Of a stretch of DNA of 64,000 nt, positions 47,170 through 57,061 are shown piece by piece. This DNA comes from Paramarasmius palmivorus (lineage: Eukaryota > Basidiomycota > Agaricomycetes > Agaricales > Marasmiaceae), in NCBI GenBank assembly GCA_037176845.1, contig JAYKXP010000069.1, positions 241,439-305,438 of the forward strand. Reading direction: 5' to 3'. A program made the translations under genes and the position numbers. Within the stretch, counting starts at the first letter, position 1. Every line of letters starts with the position of its first letter. The notes under the pieces are model-generated. The model was not told where the DNA came from, ran no database searches, and saw only the letters and a program-made list of their open reading frames with translations.

Positions 47170-49792
47170 ATGTGTTTTGTCATTCTTTCAAAGAAGTCTA
47201 GTATAAAAGGCAGTGATCGCTATGATACTAGAAAGTCACCAGCATGCTCGAGTCCAGTCAAGCTCAAGTTTTTTACCATCGCAGCCTTTCTACTCTGCAT
47301 CCCACTCCACCTCTTAATTCGGAGGTTCTTTGGGGCTCACCCTCTCGATAAGCTCTCGGGACCACCAAGTACCTCGTGGTGGAAAGGTATGTTGACCTTC
47401 GAGAGTTGATAATCTCAATTGTCATTGAAGTACTGACCATTTGAAGGTAGCTTTCATGAAATGTATAATACCCGTAATTGGGATTTCCAGGCTACCATGG
47501 GATCAGAATGTCCGCATACTGTATCTTCGCCGCTGCTCAACAAAGACTAACATTCAATAGATGGCGCGACATCTTCTTTTCGGGGCCCCTTCGGAGTTGG
47601 TGATTTCTCTGCATGTACTGATAAGATTATAATCCCCTGTGTAGGAAAGGATGCTTTACACTTTCGACCCAAAAGCCATGCATCACATTTTCGTGAAGGT
47701 GAAATTCATTCCTATGGTGTTCTCATGTGCCAACATGTTTGATCCAGGACGCCATGAGTTACGAATTGCCATCTGGCACCATGCAGTAGGCTCATTTTTC
47801 ATTGCAAGACGTATATTCAAGCTGACACCTTCTCAAACAGTTTGATCGGTTTGCAATTTGGTCCCGGTCTATTATCTACACCTCTTGGTCCTCAGCATCG
47901 AAAACAGAGAAAGATGCTGAACCCTGCTTTCTCTATTGCTCATATGAGAGATCTTCGTGCGTAACTTTCGCTCTCTGTTGAACGCAGGCTTACTCGTTTG
48001 CCCCAGTTCCTGTATTCTATCAGGTGGCACATAAAGTAAGGAATTTCTGAGGTTCGACATCGGTGCAGGGTCTTATCTGCATGGCAGCTCGAAAGTAGCA
48101 TAGCTAGAAAAGTGCAGGATGGTCCTCAGGAGGTTCGTTCAACGCAGCTCATTATATTGGTAAACATGACATACACGAATCCAGATCGACATGTTGGGTT
48201 GGATGGGTCGCACCGCCATAGAGCTCATCGGACAATCCGGTCTTGGTGTTTCATTCGACCCGCTCGAAGACGAAGAAACGACTCACCCATTCATCAAGGT
48301 GGTGAAGGAAGTTAAGTACGTCTGGGTCCTTTCACTATCTAAGCTACTAAAAACGATGTGTCATTTAGTCTAACTGCTGCCAGGCTCGCCTTCGAAACGT
48401 CCTATATCTTACCATACGTTGTCAATATAGGAACGCCTAGTCTCCGTCGCCTCGTTTCTCGTTTAATTCCCAATAAGAACTTCCAGTTTCTTAGGGGACG
48501 TACAGACGACTTGTGGAGGATCTCGATGGGGATATTTGAAGAGAAGAAGCGAGCCTTAGTAATGGGCGATGAAGCCTTAAAACAACGAGTTGGCTGCGGG
48601 AAAGATGTGCTCAGTATTTTAAGTGAGTGCTCAAGGATGTGCTCCCCTACTTCGGCTTACACGGACACACTTGTAGTGAGGGAGAACATGAAAGCTACTG
48701 ATGAAGAGCGCTTGGATGAAATGGAATTGCTCGGTCAGGTACGTGCAAGCCTTTACACATTCAGTTACTTTACTGAATGACGGGACATGATAGATGTCGT
48801 GAGTACGAAGACGAGGAAACAGACAACTATCATGATACTCATAGTAATATTATAGAGTTTTGACTATGGCCGCGACGGATACGACATCGGTGGGCATCAC
48901 AGGTCCATCCCTTCGGTGCGATCGTACTGACCTAAAGCAGAGTGCACTTTCCCGCACTCTACAGCTTTTAGCTACTCATACAGAGGTACAATCTAAGCTC
49001 CGAGAAGAGCTGATACAGGCTTTCCAAAATGGTGACATTGCCTACGACGAGCTGGTTTCGCTTCCATACTTGGACGCTATCTGCCGAGAGACCTTGCGAT
49101 TGTACGCTCTCGGTTGATCGCAGAAGAAGTCTCTCTGATGGTCTCCTTTCAGATATGCACCGGTGACGAAGCTTGATCGTGTAGCAAAGCACGATACTGT
49201 TTTGCCTCTGTCCATGCCCGTTGTAGGGCGAGACGGCTCGCTAATTACCGAAGTTGTCGTACCCAAGAACACGACCATAGCCGCCTCGGTCCTGAATGCA
49301 AACCGCAATCCAGAGGTCTGGGGAAAGGACGCGCATGAGTGGAAGCCGGAGAGATGGCTGGAACCGTTGCCTAGCACCGTAATGGATGCAAATGTCCCCG
49401 GCGTTTATTCTCATCTGTAAGTGGTTGTATTTCCTACATCGAGACGGCTATTTAATATCCTCGGGTAGAATGACGTTCAACGGCGGTCAGAGGTCTTGCA
49501 TGTACGTCTTGGTGGCCACAGACCAGAGTTTATTAACTAACATATGCTGCAGTGGCTTCAAGTTCTCGCAGCTCGAAATGAGTATGTGCCTAGTCCTGTT
49601 CTTGTTTTTACCGCGACTTATACCCTGATAGAAGTTGTTCTCGCTCGTCTGGTGCTGCGATTTGAATTCCTGCCGAGTGGGAAGGATATTGAGTGGGAGA
49701 ACGCCGGTGTAACTTCACCGCTAGTCGAGGATCACGTTAACGGAAGCTCAAAACCAGCGATGCCTCTCGTGGTTGGTCTGATTAAGGATTAA
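47170..49792 (+). CDS. cytochrome P450 monooxygenase
   Basis: Microsomal haem-thiolate monooxygenase; oxidises an unknown substrate (secondary metabolism or xenobiotics). Start MCFVILSKKSSIKG at 47170 precedes a membrane anchor (FFTIAAFLLCIPLHLLIRRF) and the proline hinge HPLDKLSGPPSTSWWKG. Motifs in order: YTFDPKAMHHIFVK, FGPGLLSTPLGPQHRKQRKM with LNPAFSIAHMRD (helix C WxxxR counterpart HRKQRK), MLGWMGRTAIELIGQSGLG, I-helix TMAATDTTSSALSRTL across the intron at 48889-48940, K-helix ExxR in ICRETLRLY, PERW in WKPERWLEPL, and haem loop FNGGQRSCIGFKFSQLEM with the ligand Cys. About 14 exons, near 540 aa, ending at 49792. All catalytic motifs are intact. The first 150 residues have some uncertain exon edges. 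CYP family not assigned. Confidence 0.86.
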
Positions 49793-50639
49793 TTGCTCTG
49801 AATGCGGTACCTACGGAGTGGTCATACATATATATATAGTTTTCCTTGTGTTATGCGTCGTCTACAATGAATTGATACCAAATTGATACACAGTTACAGT
49901 ATTTAAGTACGAGGATAGACAAGACGTCATCATTGCAAGGACAATGCCAAAACTCGTCAAAGTATCCGAAATTCGTTAACCTCAGTGCTTCTGAAACGCG
50001 GTCTAAACGTTAGACGTCAGACACTTAATGACAAGCGCATCCGGAATCCAACATTAGCTAGGACTAGCGGAGTGGGTCGGCAATGGCCGACACTGGTTCG
50101 AGTTCGGCTCTTTTTTTGTACTTTGAAGATGCCTTTTATCTGCAGCACAGAATTTGAAGGTGTATGGGAATCATGGTCAGTGGAACTCCCGCATAAATGG
50201 GCACCAGGCAGCAGTGAATCACTGACATTGCACGAGTACACGTGCGTTGCAAGTTCTGTGCACCTTGTCACGTGTTTTAATCTCAGGATGCTCTTGCAAA
50301 ATTTAAACGTTTAAACCCTCGGATAACCAGGCTTCAAGCTTTAAGCTTCAAGGGACGATCCAGTCTGAGGCTTGAGTGTTCAATATTCACGGACAAAGAC
50401 GGTGAACTTGAATAATACCATGCAATACGTGACTTCAGTCGGACCTCCTGCCATGTCGCTCTGCAAACACAGTGTATTTCACAAATAGAATCAAAATTCA
50501 TCTTGCAGGCAACTTAAATATACATCATTTGACCTCCACACTATTGCCTTCAATATCATCCTCTCGAAGATATGCCTTGACTTTGAGGGAACACAGAATG
50601 CGTTTGAGCTGTTGATATGGTGGACTCGGAGGTGGGTAA
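49793..50639. other. flank left of the Copia-type element
   Basis: About 850 bp of P450 3' flank and unassigned DNA. Two palindromic patches (TTTAAACGTTTAAA at 50302-50315 and a caagctttaagcttc motif near 50334-50348) are present. A minus-strand reading frame crosses the insertion point into 53932 onwards; see findings. Confidence 0.4.
50635..50639. repeat. target-site duplication GGTAA, left copy
   Basis: GGTAA immediately precedes the left LTR and recurs immediately after the right LTR (53927-53931). Five bases is the usual length for Copia-type integration. Confidence 0.9.
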
Positions 50640-51005
50640 TGTCAGAGTTTTAGATTGAACTCTGTTAGCAGCGATAGCGCAGGTAAGCGCGAATAAACAA
50701 CAGCTGGTGACCAGAGGGGTTGAGATAACACAAGATAAACTTATGTGATTCAATGTTGTATGTAGGGTTTTCTGTCTAGCTTTTATACATGAGTAGGGGA
50801 TAAAAGATAATCCTAAAGGTATGAGAATAGATACTAAGTGAACTAGAAATAACTGCACAGTCAGTGTCAGTAACTGTCAGTAGATGGTGGTACAAGCGGG
50901 TTAAAGCAACTGTTCTATGAATATCTGCTTTCTTAGTAATTGTGGCATAGGCGGAATAAAGTGAAAATGACTTGTCAAGTGACATCTATATTTAGAATTC
51001 CAACA
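50640..51005 (-). repeat. 3' LTR of the Copia-type element
   Basis: 366 bp, TGTCAGAG...CCAACA on the plus strand. Matches 53561-53926 except for three transitions. In the element's own orientation this is the 3' LTR. Confidence 0.95.
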
Positions 51006-51016
51006 CTCCCCCTCAA
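51006..51016 (-). other. polypurine tract
   Basis: On the minus strand the bases before the 3' LTR read TTGAGGGGGAG, directly abutting the LTR, as expected for the plus-strand primer of reverse transcription. Confidence 0.8.
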
Positions 51017-51032
51017 ACCTTGGATGATGGAA

Positions 51033-53376
51033 TTATCCGGGGTTTGACTCTAATTCTTTGTTCGCGTGTTCTGTTCGGTGATTCCTATGTGTGATCCGGT
51101 GGCGATGTTCTGTGTTCTGATGATCTCGGTGTTTAATCTTCTGTCGGTGGTAGTATTGGTGATATAGTGGTTCCAATTCCGCTTCTTTGACTGTTCCTGA
51201 ATATTCTCCTGTTGGATTGACGTTTACAAGTTGTTTAGGTCCAACTTGTTTTTCCTTTTGTGACCTGTTTCCTGCATTGAGATTCATCTCAGCGACTTGT
51301 CCTGAAATGTCGTTGATCGAGTTTTTGTACTCCCCCTCGACGAGTGAAATCTGCAATGGTTCAAGACTTTCTGAATCTGTCTTGTTCTCCTTGTGTGCCA
51401 ATGTCTGGTCTGTTCCATTTTCCTGTTCCATTTTTCTATCCCTTGGGGTAATTTCCTTTGTTTCATCCTTCTGCCCTATGACTTTCATCAGCCATTCTGG
51501 ATGCAATTTCTCCCCCATAAGTATGTGCTGGATAAATTGGTGACATATTTGGCAACAATGATGTTCCTTCAATGTCTGTCCTCCATGAATTTCATGGTCC
51601 TTGGTCTCTGTAGTTGTCTGTGGTTGATTCTTCTGTTGTCCTATATAGCCTTCTTGATGGCGTTGTTGAGAATCCATTTGATTTTCTCTGCATATGATCG
51701 CTTTGCTATCAATCGGGGTCTGTAAATCGACCATTGTGGCCATCGTGGTGTCGATTTCCACGGCCATGTATGCTGTTTCTTTCCTTTCCTTGGGATATGG
51801 CTCCAGGTTTGTCTCTGTCGACGCGGGATTTGTGGGTTCTTCTTCTTCATATGTCCATTCAGTGAATGGCACAAATTCCTCTGTGGCCCTTATTTCCCTT
51901 GCTAACCATGTGCCTTCTTCCCATATTTCCTTTTCTACAGCTCTCACAGCACTTTCATTTGCACTGTGATTCTTTTCCTTTGCCTTTCTCCATGGTTTGT
52001 CCGGCTTGTCTTCATCAGATTTATCTGATTCTTCAGATTCATCATCTGATTTCCTGGTTTTAGGCTTTGAACGACATCCTGCGGCGATATGCCCTTTTCC
52101 TTGACATCTGAAACATGTGATTTCCTTCCGATCTCTATTATCTCCGCCCTGACGATCATTGAATTGTCTCCGGCCTCTTCCTCGGCTATTAAATCCTCGG
52201 CCTCTATTATTGGAGTGATCTCGGGAATAATGAACTTTTTCCTGTTCTGGATGTTTTCGTAATGCCTGTCCACTAGCTTCTGCTCGAATTGCAGCGATGA
52301 GTGCATCGACTGTCAATGTCTCCTCGTTCTGTTTACAAACAGTAACAAGTGCAGTGATTGTTGCAGTCAGTGAATTTGGCACTGAAGCTATGAGGGCATT
52401 TTTGAATTGATCATCCGAAACTTTGATCTTCAATCCTTCCAATTCATTTCTGATCTCGAGTAGATCATCAATGTGCTTGTTGACTTTGGAAATGTCGGTA
52501 CAGGTTGCGGTGTAGAGTTTTCGTTCCAAATGTGCTTCCGTAAAAGGATTCTTTGTGTCGTAATCCTTCTTTAATCCTTCCCATAGTTTATGAGATAATT
52601 CCGTTGACTTGTATCTCCTGAATATCGTATCCGGGAGTTTTCCTATAATGGCATTTAACAGATCTGCGTCTGCATCTGCCTCCTTGTCGTTGTCCGTTTC
52701 TGGTTCATTTTCCAGATATTTCTTGTAACCAACTGATCTGGTAGCTCTTTCTACCCTTGTTGACCACATGGACCAATTCGATCCATCATGCTTGAGTTCC
52801 GGCACTTTATCGAATGCCTTAATTGCTTTTGACGCCATATCGTCTTCTTCGTCTGAATCAAATGATTCTTCCTTTGGTGGTCTCTTTGGAGATGGTGTTC
52901 TCGGTTTGGGTTTGGGACCTATGCTGGGCGATTCTGGTTTATCGTCCTTCTCTTCGGCAGGTGTTCCTTTGTCTTCGTCAGATACAGGTTTATCAGTATC
53001 AGCTTCTGATTCCTGTTCTGAGTCTCCTTTATCCTGCTCTTGTTCCTTGTCTAGGTCCTGTTCTTCTTTATCGGATTCTTCACCGAATCCTAATCCTTGT
53101 TCGAACTCTTCACCAAGTTTGATTTCCTGATCAAACTCTTCACCAAGTTTGATTTCTTCTTCACCAGATTCTGTATGCTTTGAATCTGATGTCCCAAATG
53201 CTGGGAATAATCTGTTGCTGTCCCGATGGACTGCCTGTTCTACTGCCTACTGGTGTAGGTTGCCTACTAGGATTCCTGCTGGGGTTCCTAGATCCTCGTA
53301 ATAATTGTTCTGGATCGAACGTTCCTGATACTGGGGTACCGCTTCTGGATTGATAACGGCTACCTCTATCGGACAT
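51033..53376 (-). CDS. gag-like protein of the Copia-type element, one internal frame change
   Basis: Capsid/nucleocapsid protein. The main open frame runs from an ATG at 52838 (MASKAIKAFDKVPELKHDGS) to the stop at 51033, 601 codons. It contains a UBN2/gag-polypeptide region (WSMWSTRVERATRSVGYKKY, KLYTATCTDISKVNKHIDDL), an RG-rich stretch, and a zinc knuckle CFRCQGKGHIAAGC (CX2CX4HX4C) near 52105. Upstream in the same frame is a long acidic region (about 53190-52840) with a duplicated unit EIKLGEEF. A further ATG at 53376 (MSDRGSRYQSRSGTPVSGTF) opens a protein-like segment in another frame that would join by a +1 shift near 53205. The 3' third is Glu/Lys/Gln-rich without a recognised domain. 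Confidence 0.8.
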
Positions 53377-53391
53377 ACACTAGTCCAATAG

Positions 53392-53500
53392 TCCTTTGCT
53401 TTGGGTAGGGGATATTCCGGCGTCCCTGCTCGCCACTCGATGTATGATCTTGGTTCTTTGTTCCTTGGGGATATTATGGCGTCCCAAACTCGCCACTATA
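53392..53500. repeat. imperfect tandem repeat in the element leader
   Basis: Two units share ggggatatt, ggcgtccc and ctcgccact (about 53410-53438 and 53467-53496). They lie between the 5' LTR and the gag start. Confidence 0.5.
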
Positions 53501-53548
53501 CCAATATGAAATCGGTATTACTCTGGTTCGGCTAAGGTTTATAGACCG

Positions 53549-53560
53549 GGGCCCATAACC
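53549..53560 (-). other. primer-binding site matching an internal part of initiator tRNA-Met
   Basis: Directly inside the 5' LTR the minus strand reads GGTTATGGGCCC. Its complement GGGCCCATAACC equals the anticodon stem-loop of eukaryotic initiator tRNA-Met, not a tRNA 3' end. Drosophila copia and yeast Ty5 prime from such an internal site after tRNA cleavage (hemivirus type). Confidence 0.65.
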
Positions 53561-53926
53561 TGTCAGAGTTTTAGATTGAACTCTGTTAGCAGCGATAGCG
53601 CAGGTAAGCGCGAATAAACGATAGCTGATGACCAGAGGGGTTGAGATAACACAAGATAAACTTATGTGATTCAATGTTGTATGTAGGGTTTTCTGTCTAG
53701 CTTTTATACATGAGTAGGGGATAAAAGATAATCCTAAAGGTATGAGAATAGATACTAAGTGAACTAGAAATAACTGCACAGTCAGTGTCAGTAACTGTCA
53801 GTAGATGGTGGTACAAGCGGGTTAAAGCAACTGTTCTATGAATATCTGCTTTCTTAGTAATTGTGGCATAGGCGGAATAAAGTGAAAATGACTTGTCAAG
53901 TGACATCTATATTTAGAATTCCAACA
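53561..53926 (-). repeat. 5' LTR of the Copia-type element
   Basis: 366 bp, same ends and length as 50640-51005. In the element's orientation this is the 5' LTR with the promoter. Confidence 0.95.
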
Positions 53927-53931
53927 GGTAA
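53927..53931. repeat. target-site duplication GGTAA, right copy
   Basis: Directly follows the right LTR and equals 50635-50639. Confidence 0.9.
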
Positions 53932-55137
53932 AACATTAGAGATAGAGTCGTCAAAGCGGACATTTTCGATGTCAACAAAAGCCCAAGAAAAGTTCCGAGA
54001 CCAGGATACTGGCGGAGAGAATAACACACGCAGACGGATGAAGTGGATAATTGGTTGCATAATATCATTAATATGAAGCAACAACATAGGACATGTGGGT
54101 AGCTGTATATGGAATGGGGTTGGAATGCTTTGGGTAAAGAGGATAGTTGCACTGGAGTGAGTTGAAGGACTGCAAGGAAGAATCTGAGTCTTTGAATGGG
54201 TAGGTTATGCATCAATTACGCACCATATGCCCTGGCCTGCTTGTACCTGTCTGAGTCATTCATATCCTTCCTTCCCCCTTGCACTCTAAGACGACCCTAA
54301 GTCACAGTGTCGAGTAGCAATCAAATACAGTAAAGGGAAAATGAAGGTCAGCGTGCCCGGAAAGAAAAGGGATGACGAGGCAAGATTGACTAAAAACAAT
54401 GACACTAGTTCAATGACACATGGGCAGACGTGAGAAAATGGGATTTTTATTAGCCAATCAGAATGCAGAACTCAACCGAGCAAAAAAAGCATTGACAGAT
54501 AAAGAACAAATTCGGATAACTCCGAACTCGTAATATACCTTCCTTATTCGGGCACCATTTGCGTGAAGGTTTGTCTGGGTGCCAGGCGCCTGGGCCCAGG
54601 CGTTGTGTCAGCCTCAGTCTTTGCTTGTTGTTTGCTGTGGAAATGATAGTAATAATTATTTTTGGTGAGTATGCTATGAGAATCCTGTATAATGCTTACA
54701 TTTTCGATCATTATCATCTTCATGCAATTATCTTGTGATACCCGAATCAGTAGCCGTGGGAAAGTTCTTGCAACTTTGTTGGCAAGTTGAACTTGTACTT
54801 ACTGGCGGACTTTGGGCCGAACTCAGGCATGACAGCGGAAACGATGCCCCACACCTGACTAGTTACGAGTCTGAGGGTACGAGGACTCGTCTTTGTGAGC
54901 CAAAAGTTGCCTTTTTGGGACCCTTTTGTGTGCGAATAAACTGCCATATGTAGTGGTCTAAAATAAGGATTCCCTGTGACGTCAGACTCGAAGCGCAGCC
55001 AAAGGCTGCAAATTACCTTGCAACTTGTGTACACGTATATCAGACGGGTAAGTAGTCTCTCAATTACTTTTATTGCAAGAGTACGGTGTGAGGGTACCAG
55101 AACGAAATCGCTGAAAAACAGTCATTTTGACACTAAT
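53932..55137. other. unassigned DNA between the two retroelements
   Basis: About 1.2 kb without a recognisable gene. A minus-strand frame at 53896-54087 (SWSRNFSWAFVDIENVRFDD) continues in the same phase on the other side of the Copia-type insertion, so the element may have landed in a reading frame. The rest shows only weak frames. Confidence 0.4.
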
Positions 55138-55192
55138 TGTTGTGTTCAGAATCGCACTAGTACATCGTACTAAGTACCATATGGACTTGGTA

Positions 55193-55216
55193 GCACTACT
55201 AGGAACCTAGTAGTGC
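55193..55216. other. perfect 10-bp hairpin in U3
   Basis: GCACTACTAG, loop GAAC, CTAGTAGTGC. One of several CTAG-containing inverted repeats in this LTR. Confidence 0.75.
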
Positions 55217-56136
55217 GCATATGACGAAGAATAAGATAGGCATGCACTGCGTAGTGAATACTAGCTGCGCGCGCATAGACGTTGATGTCGTCGTTAGCCC
55301 TATATGATTGCGCTAGGGTACGCGTCGAAACCTGTAGACCGTATCTATACTCTATTACCAGGCTGGAACCTTACGAGGACATGCTACTGTACATGGTAGA
55401 CTTCCTAGTAGGTCATATGGCTACACTATACTCGCGCTATGGGACATATGAGATGGGATAGTGAACGAGGACCAACTACCACAGCGTAGAAGGACCCTAG
55501 GGGACGAATCAGAGCTATATACCAAATACGGTAGAAGCTGGAGGTGCGAGTCACCTCCGAGAGCAGAGTTACCCGGATTAGAAATGTCCGAGTAACCGGG
55601 TCATCGATACGAGGGCCATATGGGGGCTTAACAGCTTTCCATATCGATCGGAATATCCCTCGAGCTTCGAGTTGGAATTCCTACTGCTAGTACACACACT
55701 AGTAAGGGACATATAGTCCTATAACAAGGAAACAGATAGGATTCTGTGCCAGGACTGTCCTAGGACATAGAAAATATAATATAGAACTACAAGGGCATAG
55801 AGCCTACCTTCCTCGGATACGAATCCGAAGTGTTTCGGTCGAGATCGGACTCCTAGCAAGTTCCGAGCGGAATAACTATGTCCTAGCACCGATATACGAA
55901 ACGCGCCATGCGGAACAGCGCCTCCGCGCGCCACTTCTTAGCAACCAAAAAGTAATATGACTCGCAGTCCTGCAAAATAATGTCGAATTCCGACCAATAT
56001 ATATCCAAACCTTCCTTTTCTGGTAGATACTTACTTCATATGGACAGAATCCTCTCCTCGTTCTCGTTTCTTGCATAGTTACTATTACTTTATCGTGTCC
56101 ACTTTCACTTATATGTAAAATATGTATGCTCGCGGG

Positions 56137-56143
56137 TATATAA
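56137..56143 (+). promoter_or_regulatory. LTR TATA box (TATATAA)
   Basis: TATATAA in GC-flanked context; transcription would begin about 25-35 bases downstream, near 56165-56175. The last sense-strand ATG triplets before gag (56113, 56122, 56126) all lie upstream of it. Confidence 0.65.
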
Positions 56144-56395
56144 GCAGCAGGGTTTCCCTAGGAAGCTCTCAAGCAATTACCCCGCTATATACGTAGCCCT
56201 AGAGCTCAATAGCAAAGTTTTTGACTTCTATCGTTGACCATAGAGGCGACGTGTGCTTAGAACAATAACTTAGAAAATAAAACCTTGAAAAGCCCTTCTC
56301 TATATTGAACTAGAGTCGTGAAATTAGAACTTTGAGATACCCATAGGACAGAGCTAGCGCGTCTAGTCTCTTGCATAGGATTGATTGTTTCTGGA

Positions 56396-56562
56396 CTAGT
56401 GTGGAGCCCCACTAGATCCCTCTTTTCACTTGGTGTGGAGCCCCACCAGTGTCGTTAAAGCTTAGTGTGGAACCCCACTAGCTTATAGGTGGCCTGATTG
56501 TCGTGCTAGTTCGACTAGTGTAATCAGTGCCTTTGGTTGTCGTGCTAGTTCAACTAGTGTAA
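56396..56562 (+). repeat. array of related hairpins and direct repeats in R-U5
   Basis: Three similar hairpins, 56396-56415, about 56427-56451 and 56460-56482, share a core GTGTGGA(G/A)CCCCAC; their outer stem pairs differ in a compensatory way (A-T in the first and third, G-C in the second). Two 26-base direct repeats follow (56498-56523 and 56537-56562, one mismatch), each with an inner CTAGTT-CGA/CAA-CTAG inverted repeat. Confidence 0.7.
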
Positions 56563-56766
56563 CCATAGCCTTCATAGGAACAATAGGTCTTTACCCTTGT
56601 TGGGTTCGATAGGTTATTTTGCGTCATAGGAACGTATAGGAATAGTTATAGATAGGTTTATAGGTTGGCTCGCGTTGTCTTGATCATATCGAGACTTTAT
56701 TTTCATATTACATTGTTTCATTCATCGCTCGTACACTTCCCTTGTGTCCTAGTGATTTGTAGACGT

Positions 56767-56786
56767 TCAACTAGTGTGCTAGTTGA
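56767..56786 (+). other. perfect 8-bp hairpin in U5
   Basis: TCAACTAG, loop TGTG, CTAGTTGA, about 100 bases before the LTR end. Confidence 0.7.
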
Positions 56787-56889
56787 TTTCTTGTGTCGAT
56801 TGTACGGATCCTTTGACAACGTCGAACCCCGCTCGCACAACTTGGCATATTATTTCGCTCGTTCACAAGCGTTTTATAAGCCTCACATT

Positions 56890-56907
56890 TGGAGCCCACC
56901 GCGAGGG
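56890..56907 (+). other. primer-binding site for tRNA-Lys(UUU)
   Basis: TGGAGCCCACCGCGAGGG is the exact reverse complement of the 3' end (including CCA) of the tRNA-Lys encoded at 6555-6656. It starts two bases after the LTR end, the usual layout for Gypsy elements. Confidence 0.93.
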
Positions 56908-57061
56908 GTGGTTCTAGATAACAAGAAATCTTACTAGCGCTCCGAGCGAGCTCTACATTTATTAGTACACATTTTGCTTCATAGGCTATATAGCCCACGC
57001 TTTCATATACTTCCTGAATTAGGCCGTAAACCTAGTTCAACCCAAAAGAGACTATCTCTAG

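Larger units (their letters stand above)
50640..53926 (-). mobile_element. non-autonomous Copia-type LTR retrotransposon, gag only
   Basis: A complete 3,287-bp element read on the minus strand. Two 366-bp LTRs start TG and end CA, flanked by GGTAA target duplications. Between them lie a primer site next to the 5' LTR, a short leader, one gag-like gene and a polypurine tract next to the 3' LTR. No protease, integrase, reverse transcriptase or RNase H sequence exists: only 27 bases separate the gag stop from the LTR. The LTRs differ at only three positions that I can see (all transitions, in 50698-50710 versus 53619-53631), so insertion was recent and must have used enzymes from another element. 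Confidence 0.92.
55138..56887 (+). repeat. 5' LTR (left edge estimated), U3-R-U5
   Basis: The right end is firm: ...CTCACA at 56887, two bases before the primer site. The U3 promoter has a TATA box at 56137-56143, and an AATAAA polyadenylation signal follows at 56277-56282. Sequence is rich in CTAG and in inverted repeats, for example a perfect 10-bp hairpin at 55193-55216. If the left edge is near 55138 the LTR is about 1.75 kb, long for the family. Confidence 0.55.

Noticed and set aside
53161..53376. Separate small minus-strand gene (MSDRGSRYQ...)
   Set aside because: It lies in the Copia-type element between leader and gag and reads naturally as the gag N-terminus displaced by one frame.
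53540..53565. tRNA-like sequence GGGCCCATAACC as a tRNA gene fragment
   Set aside because: Its position directly inside the LTR identifies it as the complement of a primer-binding site; no cloverleaf can be built around it.
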